This document shows, in pieces, positions 33,934-41,873 of a stretch of DNA of 64,000 nucleotides. Positions within the stretch are counted from its first letter, which is position 1, and every line of letters starts with the position of its first letter. The notes beneath the pieces are model-generated. The model worked only from the letters and a program-made list of their open reading frames with translations. It made no database searches and was not told where the DNA came from. The position numbers and the translations under genes were made by a program. Source of the DNA: Acidiluteibacter sp963716125 (GTDB taxonomy: Bacteria; Bacteroidota; Bacteroidia; Flavobacteriales_E; Vicingaceae); assembly GCA_963716125.1 (NCBI GenBank), contig OY970294.1, positions 2,728,001 through 2,792,000 of the forward strand, given 5' to 3'.

Positions 33934-35988
33934 TCATTGATTAGAATACAAATAATATGAATCGCTTAAGAAATGAAATTGAGAAATATTACTCTTTGAT
34001 TTTATTTTCTTTAATTCCCAATAATTTATCTTTGAAGCTATTAAAATAGTAGTGGCAGGTTCTACAAATTCATCTTTAAACGTTTGTTTTGTTAATATGA
34101 TTTGTGGTTTAATTCTCTCTAGATAATTATCAATACTATTATTATTTCTAACAATAATATCAAAATCAAAACTTTGAATCCAGATATTAGAAAATAGATT
34201 TTTATTCTTTATCCAATTCAATTTTTTTGAATCAAAAATTAATTTTTCAATACCTAAACTATCCAAAGATGGCTGAATTTGATAGTTAAACTCAGCATTA
34301 ATCTGTTCCAAACTTTCATCCAAATAAATAAATGCTTCTTTCCCATTAATCAGTGCAAAAGAATTAAAATTTCTTGTAGAATAAGCTATAAAACACTTCT
34401 GGTTAAGCTTTTGATAATCTTCAATTATTTGTGTGGTTCCTAAGATAATAAATGCCAATAATGAAGGAATAAACCATTTTCTATTTTGATTGCTAAATGC
34501 AACAATTGCAAAAAACACTATGAAATAAATAAGTAGCAATTGAAAATCAGTGATCCAAATTTTATTAATTGAAGCGTATGGCAAATTGCTGATAAATTGA
34601 ATACTAAAAGCCATAAAACTTCCAATTCCATCTATTATAAAAGCTACAATGGTAGCTAAAGAGAAGGAAATGAAATGAAAACCAACTAAAAGCAAACCTA
34701 AGGACAACAATAGAAAAGCTGATGGAATTGCGATAAAATTAGACAACAAAAAATAAGTTGGAAATTGGTGAAAATAGAATAAAGACAAACCAAATGTTGC
34801 CATTTGAGCCGCAAAAGAAACTACTGCTAATCCCCAAATTGAATTCAAAATTTTGGAAGTGCTTAATAATAAAGGATATACTAAAGGATATATAGAAACA
34901 ATTCCTAAAACTGCAATATAAGATAATTGAAAACCAACATGGAATAGAAAATTAGGGTTTAGAATTAAAATTAATATGGCAGAAGCAGCCAAAGTATTAT
35001 AAAAATTAGGACTGTTGGATCTTGCTTGGGCTATAATAATGAATGAAAACATCCAAATAGCTCTTAAAACAGAAGGCGATAAACCTGTAATAAAAGCATA
35101 TAACCAAAGTATTATGATTAAAATAGCAGCTTTAAAAAATTTAGTTTTACGGCTTTTGAACACTAATTTCAATAAAAACTCGAGTACTTTATAAATTATA
35201 CCCACATGTAAGCCTGAAACCGCCAAAACATGCATGGCTCCTGCAACTGAAAAATCAGTTTTCATCTGTTGATCCAAATCTGCTTTATCTCCTATTACTA
35301 ATGCATTTAGAATTGCTAAAGCTGATTTATTCTGAAGATATTTCTCAAAAATTGATTTTATATAAGCTTGAATTTGCTTTGAAAGAATAACTATATTGAA
35401 ATTTTTCTCTTTTAAAATAAAATCGTAAGTTGTTGATTTTAAATAAGCCTGTTCGCTAATGTATTTTTTATCTAAGTATTTTGCATAATTAAAAACTGCA
35501 GGATTTTTAGGAGTTTGTATCGGTTGAAATTGAGCATCAATGACTAATTGATCGCCAACTATTAAGCTTTGAGACTTCTCATCTTTTTCAAAATAAACTA
35601 TTACTGTCTTGTTTAAGAGTTCATCAGAATCTATTTTAGAAATTATTTTGAGTTCAGAGGATATACTATTTTCTTTTTCAATTGGATGATCAATAATTTG
35701 TGAAAAGTAAAATCCATTTTCTAGGTTATCGCTAGTAGAATTTATTTGGTTGTGAAAAGCACAAATAGTTTGTGCGGTAAAAAAAACCATTAAATAATAG
35801 AAAAAACCCAATTTATATTGTTGTTTGAATTTGAATTTAATTGGGTTTAAAAAAACAGCAACAATCAGAAAAAAACTTAAAGTAAGAAGAAGGTTAGCCA
35901 AAGAAAATTGCCAATAGTTATAAGAAATAATCCCAAAAATAAAGGGAAAACTTATACGCACTAAGGGGATTTGGTTCCAACTAAACAA
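33934..35988 (-). CDS. ComEC/Rec2-family competence protein
   Basis: This 684-residue polytopic membrane protein has the ComEC core: ALVIGDKADLDQQMKTDFSV, then GAMHVLAVSGLHVGIIYKVL and FITGLSPSVLRAIWMFSF. In competent bacteria ComEC forms the channel for single-stranded DNA across the inner membrane. The N-terminal region resembles DUF4131. The C-terminal 170 residues replace the metallo-beta-lactamase domain of long ComEC proteins with a short tail lacking its metal motifs, as in many Bacteroidota. It is the last gene of the surE-lpxB leftward run. No other competence genes are in the window. Confidence 0.88.
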   Translation of the reverse strand: MFSWNQIPLVRISFPFIFGIISYNYWQFSLANLLLTLSFFLIVAVFLNPIKFKFKQQYKLGFFYYLMVFFTAQTICAFHNQINSTSDNLENGFYFSQIIDHPIEKENSISSELKIISKIDSDELLNKTVIVYFEKDEKSQSLIVGDQLVIDAQFQPIQTPKNPAVFNYAKYLDKKYISEQAYLKSTTYDFILKEKNFNIVILSKQIQAYIKSIFEKYLQNKSALAILNALVIGDKADLDQQMKTDFSVAGAMHVLAVSGLHVGIIYKVLEFLLKLVFKSRKTKFFKAAILIIILWLYAFITGLSPSVLRAIWMFSFIIIAQARSNSPNFYNTLAASAILILILNPNFLFHVGFQLSYIAVLGIVSIYPLVYPLLLSTSKILNSIWGLAVVSFAAQMATFGLSLFYFHQFPTYFLLSNFIAIPSAFLLLSLGLLLVGFHFISFSLATIVAFIIDGIGSFMAFSIQFISNLPYASINKIWITDFQLLLIYFIVFFAIVAFSNQNRKWFIPSLLAFIILGTTQIIEDYQKLNQKCFIAYSTRNFNSFALINGKEAFIYLDESLEQINAEFNYQIQPSLDSLGIEKLIFDSKKLNWIKNKNLFSNIWIQSFDFDIIVRNNNSIDNYLERIKPQIILTKQTFKDEFVEPATTILIASKINYWELKKIKSKSNISQFHFLSDSYYLYSNQ

Positions 35989-36024
35989 TGGCTATGGTTT
36001 TTTCAATAGCCTAATTTAAGAAAA

Positions 36025-37167
36025 TTAATCTTCTCTAAAGAACTCTAATGCAGAAAGATTGATTAAATGCACTCCTTGATAGTATTTATGCAGTATGTCA
36101 GAATAAGAATAACCTAATCTTGCCATTTCCATTGCCCCTTCTTGACATAAGCCTACGCCATGCCCATAACCTCTGCCTTTTAAAGTGACAATGCTTCCTT
36201 GATTGGACACCGAAAAGAAGGTTGATCTTAACTTCCAATCAGTTCTTATTTGCTCTACTCTAAGTGGAGCTTGATTCATATATGTTAATCTTCTGTGTGA
36301 TAGTATGTAGTCTTTTAAAATAGAGTCTTGCGAAAGTGAAGGTGCTTTCTTGTGTATATAAGCCACCCACTGCTCTGAAGTTATTTGCTTTTCCCAATTG
36401 GCATTTTTTGTCCGAAGGCAAAAAGTATCTTCAATTTCATCTAAATAATATAAATTCTTAGACCATACATCACCAGACTTTACTGTTTGACCTCCACAAT
36501 TACTGTGAAAAGCAGCTGTAATCAAATTAATATCACTATCTACAATAACAATACCTCTTGTACTCAAACTTGCTTTAGCAATTTGATCTACAAATGTTTT
36601 ACCATGATATGCCTGACAATGAACTCTATCGCATAAATTATATCCTTCGGCAGCATGTTTTTGAAGATTTGCCAAAGCATAAGTTCTACAAATAATAGAC
36701 TGTAATTTATGATATTCTTCTACCGGTTTTCTACCCACTTCAGCTTCTACTACTCCACCAATATAATTATCTAAATCTATATTATTGATTAATAAAAAAC
36801 CTCTTTTTGTTAATTGAATTTTTAAATTATCATCATAACGCGACTCCTTTTTAACGGGACTTATCACATTAATTTTAAAATGATTGTACCATCCTGTACC
36901 AATAAAATTAACTTTACTGAAAGTTCCTAAAATTTTGCTTGCTTGTGTGATTTGAATATGTTCGGCAATATATTTAACGGTTATTACATCATGAGAGGTA
37001 ATTTCTTTGAGCATTCCATTTTCAGTAAAGATGGAATATTTACCTGCTCGAGGGTTGAATTCAAATTGAGAAATATTATATTCCGTAAAAATGCCAATAT
37101 TAATCAATTCAGCTTTAGTGCTAAATATTAGCAGATTAACAATAATAATTAAGAATAATTTCTTCAA
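36025..37167 (-). CDS. SpoIID/LytB-domain protein
   Basis: This 380-residue exported protein has a signal peptide to about residue 19. Its middle and C-terminal parts carry the SpoIID pattern: LDNYIGGVVEAEVGRKPVEE, QSIICRTYALANLQKHAAEG, TAAFHSNCGGQTVKSGDVWS and GRGYGHGVGLCQEGAMEMAR. In Bacillus SpoIID is a lytic transglycosylase acting on denuded glycan strands; in Bacteroidota the role is not known but should concern peptidoglycan. It starts 2 bases after the lpxB stop, so the two are co-transcribed. Confidence 0.88.
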   Translation of the reverse strand: MKKLFLIIIVNLLIFSTKAELINIGIFTEYNISQFEFNPRAGKYSIFTENGMLKEITSHDVITVKYIAEHIQITQASKILGTFSKVNFIGTGWYNHFKINVISPVKKESRYDDNLKIQLTKRGFLLINNIDLDNYIGGVVEAEVGRKPVEEYHKLQSIICRTYALANLQKHAAEGYNLCDRVHCQAYHGKTFVDQIAKASLSTRGIVIVDSDINLITAAFHSNCGGQTVKSGDVWSKNLYYLDEIEDTFCLRTKNANWEKQITSEQWVAYIHKKAPSLSQDSILKDYILSHRRLTYMNQAPLRVEQIRTDWKLRSTFFSVSNQGSIVTLKGRGYGHGVGLCQEGAMEMARLGYSYSDILHKYYQGVHLINLSALEFFRED

Positions 37168-37169
37168 TT

Positions 37170-38285
37170 TTAAAGATTTTCTATGATTAGTTGAGCGGTT
37201 TTCTTGGAAGCGCCGCCGCCACCTAATTGCTCAATTAAATGGTTATATTCGTTCTGCAATTTATCCCTCTTTTCTCCACCTTTCAATATCAACCTTAACT
37301 CTTCTTTCAACAATTTAGTGTTGAGTTCTGCTTGAATCAGTTCTTTTACAACTTCTTTATCCATAATTAAGTTAACTAATGAAATATATTTCACCTTAAT
37401 TAATTGTTTAGCAATAGTGTAAGAAATTGCACTTCCTTTATAACAAACTACTTCAGGAACTTTAAACAAAGCAGTTTCCAAGGTGGCAGTTCCTGATGTA
37501 ACTAAAGCTGCTTCAGACTGCTGCAACAAATCATAGGTTTTGCCAAAAATTACAGAAACATTAGATTTCTTGATATACTTAGCATAAAAGTCCAACTCTT
37601 GCGAAGGTGCAGCGGCAATTACGAATTGATATTCTTTAAAATGTTCAACCACACTCAGCATAATCGGCAACATAGTAGAAATTTCCTGCTTTCTACTTCC
37701 TGGCAAAAGTGCTATAATTGGTTGATCTAATAGTTTATTTTCATTTACAAAATCTTTAAAATTTGGTTGATCTTTTTTATCATTTTCAATGGCATCAATC
37801 AATGGATGACCAACGAAATCAACATCATAATCGAATTTTTTATAAAAGTCTTTTTCAAATGGTAGTATCACAAACATTTTGTCGACTACCTTTTTAATTT
37901 TATGAACTCTATTTTGTTTCCAAGCCCAAATTTGAGGAGAAATGTAATAAAACACTTTAATATTTAAACTTTTAACAAATTCTGCAATTCTTAAATTAAA
38001 TCCAGGATAATCTATTAAAATAACACAATCAGGCTGATAATTTTTAATATCTTTTTTACAGATTTCTATATTTTTTAGAATAGTTCTTAAATTAAAAATA
38101 ACCTCAACAAAACCCATAAAAGCAAGATCTCGGTAATGTTTTACCATTTCGCCTCCCTCCTGCTGCATTAAATCTCCACCCCAAATTCTAAATTCAGCTT
38201 CAGTATCCTTCTTTTTAAGTTCTTTCATTAAATTAGAACCGTGCAAATCGCCTGAAGCTTCCCCTGCTATTATATAGTATTTCAT
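37170..38285 (-). CDS. lpxB: Lipid-A-disaccharide synthase
   Basis: This 371-residue protein matches LpxB throughout: the N-terminal KYYIIAGEASGDLHGSNLMK, CVILIDYPGFNLRIAEFVK, YYISPQIWAWKQNRVHKIKK and the C-terminal ALVTSGTATLETALFKVPEV. The enzyme joins UDP-diacylglucosamine and lipid X to make the lipid A disaccharide at the inner face of the membrane. Length is normal. Its start codon shares a base with the stop of the upstream small membrane protein, showing tight coupling in the surE operon. Confidence 0.96.
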   Translation of the reverse strand: MKYYIIAGEASGDLHGSNLMKELKKKDTEAEFRIWGGDLMQQEGGEMVKHYRDLAFMGFVEVIFNLRTILKNIEICKKDIKNYQPDCVILIDYPGFNLRIAEFVKSLNIKVFYYISPQIWAWKQNRVHKIKKVVDKMFVILPFEKDFYKKFDYDVDFVGHPLIDAIENDKKDQPNFKDFVNENKLLDQPIIALLPGSRKQEISTMLPIMLSVVEHFKEYQFVIAAAPSQELDFYAKYIKKSNVSVIFGKTYDLLQQSEAALVTSGTATLETALFKVPEVVCYKGSAISYTIAKQLIKVKYISLVNLIMDKEVVKELIQAELNTKLLKEELRLILKGGEKRDKLQNEYNHLIEQLGGGGASKKTAQLIIENL

Positions 38286-38593
38286 TATAATGTACCGTTG
38301 TAAATTTTAAATCCTAAAACGCCAAAAGCATAAATAAAGGTTGCAAAAATCACACCTCTTGCGGCTTTGTCCATCTGAAAATGATAAAATAAAAAGAAAA
38401 TTCCCATATTTGATATAGCGCACAGGCTTAATACTTTAATAATAACTTCGAAAAAAGCCAATTTCCTTAAAAAATCAGGAACAGTAAGATAGGCGTATGT
38501 GGTCAGATAAAATAACCCCAAAATGATTAATGGTAAAACAACTCCACTAAGCATACCAAAAAGAATAGTGTCTAATTTATTTTTCATTTTCAA
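38285..38593 (-). CDS. Small membrane protein of unknown function between surE and lpxB
   Basis: This 102-residue protein has about three to four hydrophobic helices (LFGMLSGVVLPLIILGLFYL near the start, SLCAISNMGIFFLFYHFQM and VIFATFIYAFGVLGF later). I do not recognise the family. It overlaps surE by 17 nt and lpxB by one base, so all three are translated from one message. Its place before lpxB could mean a link with lipid A or envelope assembly, but only the position suggests this. Confidence 0.75.
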   Translation of the reverse strand: MKMKNKLDTILFGMLSGVVLPLIILGLFYLTTYAYLTVPDFLRKLAFFEVIIKVLSLCAISNMGIFFLFYHFQMDKAARGVIFATFIYAFGVLGFKIYNGTL

Positions 38594-39356
38594 TCTCTTT
38601 TAAACCTTCTATACTTTTATAAGCAGTAACATCAAATTGAATGGGAACTAAACTAATATATCCATTATCCAATGCCCATTCATCTGTGTCTTTCTTATCT
38701 GCTTCATGGTTTACAAACTTTCCTGTTAGCCAATAATAAGGTTTACCGCTTGGATCATTTCTTTCTTGAAATTCTTCTTCCCAAACAGCTTTAGCTTGTC
38801 GACAAATTTTGATTCCATTGATTAAGTCGGCTTGAATAGCAGGGAAATTAACATTCCAACAAATATTTTTATCCATTGGATTTTTAAGTGCATATTGGAT
38901 TATTTTTTCAATAAAAGGAAGAGATGGCGAAAAATCGGCATCTATACTGTGATTACATAAAGAAAACCCTATAGACGGAATTCCCTCAATTGCACCTTCT
39001 ACGGCTGCTGACATCGTGCCACTATAAATTACATTGATTGATGAATTAGATCCATGATTAACTCCTGAAACAATTAAATCAGGTTTAGATGGCAATACTT
39101 TAGCCATTGCTAATTTGACACAATCTACTGGTGTGCCAGTACAACTAAATGCTACTACTCCTTCTATTTCAACCTTTTGGATTCTCAGCATCGAATTCAT
39201 AGTAATGGCATGCCCCATGCCACTTTGAGGTTTATCAGGTGCAACCACATAAACTTTTGAGGTGATCTTTTTGACGATTTCAATTAAATTTAAAATTCCC
39301 GGTGCAGTTATACCATCATCATTGGTAATTAATATAATCGGATCTTTTTTTGCCAT
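38577..39356 (-). CDS. surE: 5'/3'-nucleotidase SurE
   Basis: The 259-residue protein carries the SurE signatures: ILITNDDGITAPGI near the start with the metal-binding Asp pair, SGMGHAITMNSMLRI, and LIVSGVNHGSNSSINVIYSG. SurE dephosphorylates nucleoside monophosphates. The frame is open to a GTG at 39380, but that codon overlaps a promoter box (TAGCTTTG, complement of 39380-39387); the ATG at 39356 gives the usual MAKKDPIILITNDDG start and is preferred. First gene of a five-gene leftward operon. Confidence 0.95.
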   Translation of the reverse strand: MAKKDPIILITNDDGITAPGILNLIEIVKKITSKVYVVAPDKPQSGMGHAITMNSMLRIQKVEIEGVVAFSCTGTPVDCVKLAMAKVLPSKPDLIVSGVNHGSNSSINVIYSGTMSAAVEGAIEGIPSIGFSLCNHSIDADFSPSLPFIEKIIQYALKNPMDKNICWNVNFPAIQADLINGIKICRQAKAVWEEEFQERNDPSGKPYYWLTGKFVNHEADKKDTDEWALDNGYISLVPIQFDVTAYKSIEGLKEIENEK

Positions 39357-39379
39357 AAATACTTTCTTTCTTAAAAGCA

Positions 39380-39387
39380 CAAAGCTA
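39380..39387 (-). promoter_or_regulatory. Promoter -7 element of the surE operon
   Basis: TAGCTTTG on the minus strand matches TAnnTTTG. Transcription would begin near 39373, about 17 bases before the ATG of surE, and would exclude the longer GTG start. No TTG at the usual -33 distance was found. Confidence 0.5.
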
Positions 39388-39438
39388 AGGACAAAAAAAT
39401 AAAAGTAGATGGCTAATTTTATTACACCGTTTAATTTC

Positions 39439-39446
39439 TAAGTTTG
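39439..39446 (+). promoter_or_regulatory. Promoter -7 element of the second flavoprotein gene
   Basis: TAAGTTTG matches TAnnTTTG and ends 4 bases before the GTG start at 39451, so a transcript from here would have almost no leader. The same arrangement is seen for the paralogue at 7141. Confidence 0.4.
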
Positions 39447-39450
39447 TGAT

Positions 39451-40626
39451 GTGAAAAAGAAAATTGCAATTATTGGTGGAGGTCCATCTGCTTTGTTGGC
39501 AGCTTATTATTTAAGTGATAATTTTGAGGTACACCTTTTTGAAAAAGAAAAAAATCTTGGACGTAAGTTCTTAGTTGCAGGCAAAGGTGGATTTAATCTT
39601 TCTAATGCAATTCCTACTGATGAACTTATTCAAAAATATCAACCATCGGGTTTTCTAGAAAATGCCATTTCATCTTTTGATAGTAAGAAATTAAGATTAT
39701 GGTTGGCTCAATTACAGATTCCAACTTATGTAGGCACTAGCAACCGCATATTTCCTGAAGAAGGAATTAAACCCGTGGAAGTACTTCGAAAAATAGAATA
39801 TACCTTATTAAATAAAGGAGTTGCGGTGCATTTGGAACATCAACTTATTGATTTTACTGAAGACCTCACTTTAAGTTTTCAAAACACTGATAAAAAAGTG
39901 GAGACCGATTTTTTGATTTTGGCAATGGGTGGCGCTTCTTGGAAAAAGACAGGAAGTGATGGCAATTGGTTAGAGATAATGAAAAACAAAGGATTTGAAA
40001 CTAAAAATTTTGCCGCTTCCAACTGTGGATTAGAAATTAATTGGTCTGAGCATATCCTTTCGCATCATGAAGGAAAACCACTAAAAAATATAGCCATTCA
40101 ATGCAATGATAAAATCGTAAAAGGAGAAGCATTAATTAGTAAATACGGTTTAGAAGGAAATGCTATTTATCCTATAGCTTCTGAAGTTAGAGAATTAATC
40201 AATTTAAATCAAAAAGTAGAAATTAGTATTAATTTTAAACCATTTAATACTACTGAAGAATTATTAGCCAAACTTAACAACAGTACTAATTACGGTAATA
40301 TACTGAACATCGATACTGCTGAAATGGCAATTATAAAAGCCTACAGTACTAAAGATGAATTTTTAAACCCAGAGCTATTCATAAAGAAAATAAAAGCACT
40401 TAAAATTACAATAGAAAAATTACGTCCTCTTGATGAAGCAATTTCTACTGTGGGTGGATTATGTATTTCTAATTTTAATGAAGACTTTTCGTTAAAACAA
40501 AACCCAAGGATATATGCCATGGGAGAAATGATTGATTGGGATGCACCTACTGGAGGATTTCTTTTGCAAGGATGTTTCAGCACAGCATTTTGGGTTGCTA
40601 AAAATTTAACGAAAACTCACTCTTAA
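39451..40626 (+). CDS. FAD-dependent oxidoreductase, HI0933-like (TIGR03862-type)
   Basis: The 391-residue protein opens with IAIIGGGPSALLAAYYL; the third glycine of the GxGxxG loop is alanine. It goes on with FEKEKNLGRKFLVAGKGGFN, the HI0933-family hallmark, and closes with GEMIDWDAPTGGFLLQGCFS, the second FAD-contact region. The PTGGFLLQ ending fits the TIGR03862 branch. Substrate and reaction are unknown. Start GTG. It overlaps the convergent lycopene cyclase gene by 21 nt. The window holds one protein from each of two HI0933 branches. Confidence 0.85.
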   Translation: MKKKIAIIGGGPSALLAAYYLSDNFEVHLFEKEKNLGRKFLVAGKGGFNLSNAIPTDELIQKYQPSGFLENAISSFDSKKLRLWLAQLQIPTYVGTSNRIFPEEGIKPVEVLRKIEYTLLNKGVAVHLEHQLIDFTEDLTLSFQNTDKKVETDFLILAMGGASWKKTGSDGNWLEIMKNKGFETKNFAASNCGLEINWSEHILSHHEGKPLKNIAIQCNDKIVKGEALISKYGLEGNAIYPIASEVRELINLNQKVEISINFKPFNTTEELLAKLNNSTNYGNILNIDTAEMAIIKAYSTKDEFLNPELFIKKIKALKITIEKLRPLDEAISTVGGLCISNFNEDFSLKQNPRIYAMGEMIDWDAPTGGFLLQGCFSTAFWVAKNLTKTHS

Positions 40627-41757
40627 TAATGCTTTTAAAAATGGTAAAGGTGGAAAAGATAAAATAATCAATAAATCGTCTTTCAGTGTACTTTCTCCAT
40701 TCAAAAAGCGAAAAATTCTTTCGATTGGATTTTTCTGATACATTCTACTAAATAAATAAGCCCCTTTTGAGTTTTCTTTGGCTAACACTTCTATAAAAAT
40801 AGCATCGTACCATCTATTTTTATTTCTCCAAGGTCTTCTATTAATTTCATTGCCTTTTTCCATTGACCGAGCAATCAAATTACTGAATTTTAAAGAATTA
40901 TAAAAAGAATAACCGCTTGAAGGAGTTGCCCAACCACCTGCTGTTCCTATTTTAATAACTTTTTTGGTAGAGTGTGTCTCAAAAGGGTAATCAGACATAG
41001 GAACCACACCATATTCCGTTTCTTTAATTTTATATTCTAAATTGGCATAATGTTCATCCAAGTATTCTTTGATTTTAGCTTCATAAACTTCCTCTTTTAC
41101 CAATTCTTGATTAAAAAAAGTAAACTCGAACAAAGCACTTTTTTTTGAAAAAGGAAGCACATACATAAAACTGCATTCCTCTTGATATGGTGATTTAAAA
41201 TCCATCATGGTAAATGCTGAATCATCAAAAGAGTCTTTATCTGTTTCGATAATCCATCCTTTAAAGTGCTGTAAGATGTGTGTAAACTTTTTGTCTTGAT
41301 AAAAATCCCTTTCAATTCTGCTATCAAAAACTATGCTTGCTTCATAACAATTGGTATTGCCATAAATCAATACTTCCTTTTCTAATTCTTGTATTTTCTG
41401 AACAGAATCATACTTATAAGTAACATTTTTAGCTAATTCTATTTTATTTAAAGTCGTTTGTAGATAAGTTCTAGCATCTATAGTTTGATATTTGTAGTCT
41501 TTTAAATCTATTTTAGATTGATAAAAATTTGATTTAAAATGTGCAAATTTCCATTCTTTGAGAGCATTAATTTCATTGAAGTCATTCTCCTTTGACCAAA
41601 AGCTCCATTTTTTATTAATTTCTTGAATTTTGGCATCATCCAAAATCAAAATAGATTTATCTTGAAAATAAGTGTTGGAAAGAAAATTATTAATTAATGT
41701 TCCCCCTGCGGCTCCCATTCCAATAATTGCAATATCATATTTTTTGATTTCTTCCAA
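40606..41757 (-). CDS. crtY: Lycopene cyclase (CrtY family)
   Basis: The 383-residue protein starts with a flavin-binding loop (DIAIIGMGAAGGTLIN, GxGxxG at residues 13-18) and shows the lycopene cyclase pattern: KKWSFWSKEND, VFDSRIER, HFKGWIIETD, SFMYVLPFSKKSALFEFTFF and KIGTAGGWATPSSGYSF. The enzyme closes the ends of lycopene to make beta-carotene, which agrees with the pigmentation of many aquatic Bacteroidota. No other carotenoid gene (crtB, crtI, crtZ) is present in the window, so it stands apart from the rest of the pathway. Confidence 0.9.
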   Translation of the reverse strand: MEEIKKYDIAIIGMGAAGGTLINNFLSNTYFQDKSILILDDAKIQEINKKWSFWSKENDFNEINALKEWKFAHFKSNFYQSKIDLKDYKYQTIDARTYLQTTLNKIELAKNVTYKYDSVQKIQELEKEVLIYGNTNCYEASIVFDSRIERDFYQDKKFTHILQHFKGWIIETDKDSFDDSAFTMMDFKSPYQEECSFMYVLPFSKKSALFEFTFFNQELVKEEVYEAKIKEYLDEHYANLEYKIKETEYGVVPMSDYPFETHSTKKVIKIGTAGGWATPSSGYSFYNSLKFSNLIARSMEKGNEINRRPWRNKNRWYDAIFIEVLAKENSKGAYLFSRMYQKNPIERIFRFLNGESTLKDDLLIILSFPPLPFLKALLRVSFR

Positions 41758-41813
41758 GCTAAATTATAATTCTAAAAAGTAAAGGTAAAGAACAAATGGT
41801 TGGTAATTTAGTT

Positions 41814-41853
41814 CAAAAAAAAAGAACCTTTTAGCTTTCGCCAAAAGGTTCTT
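41814..41853 (-). terminator. Terminator of dnaK
   Basis: On the minus strand AAGAACCTTTTGGC and GCTAAAAGGTTCTT pair around a GAAA loop (one A-C mismatch) and run into nine T. It begins about 20 bases after the dnaK stop. Confidence 0.9.
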
Positions 41854-41873
41854 CGTATGATTTGATAAAAATA

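Noticed and set aside
39357..39380. Longer SurE start (GTG at 39380)
   Set aside because: The codon overlaps a promoter -7 box and the extra residues are not seen in the usual SurE N-terminus.
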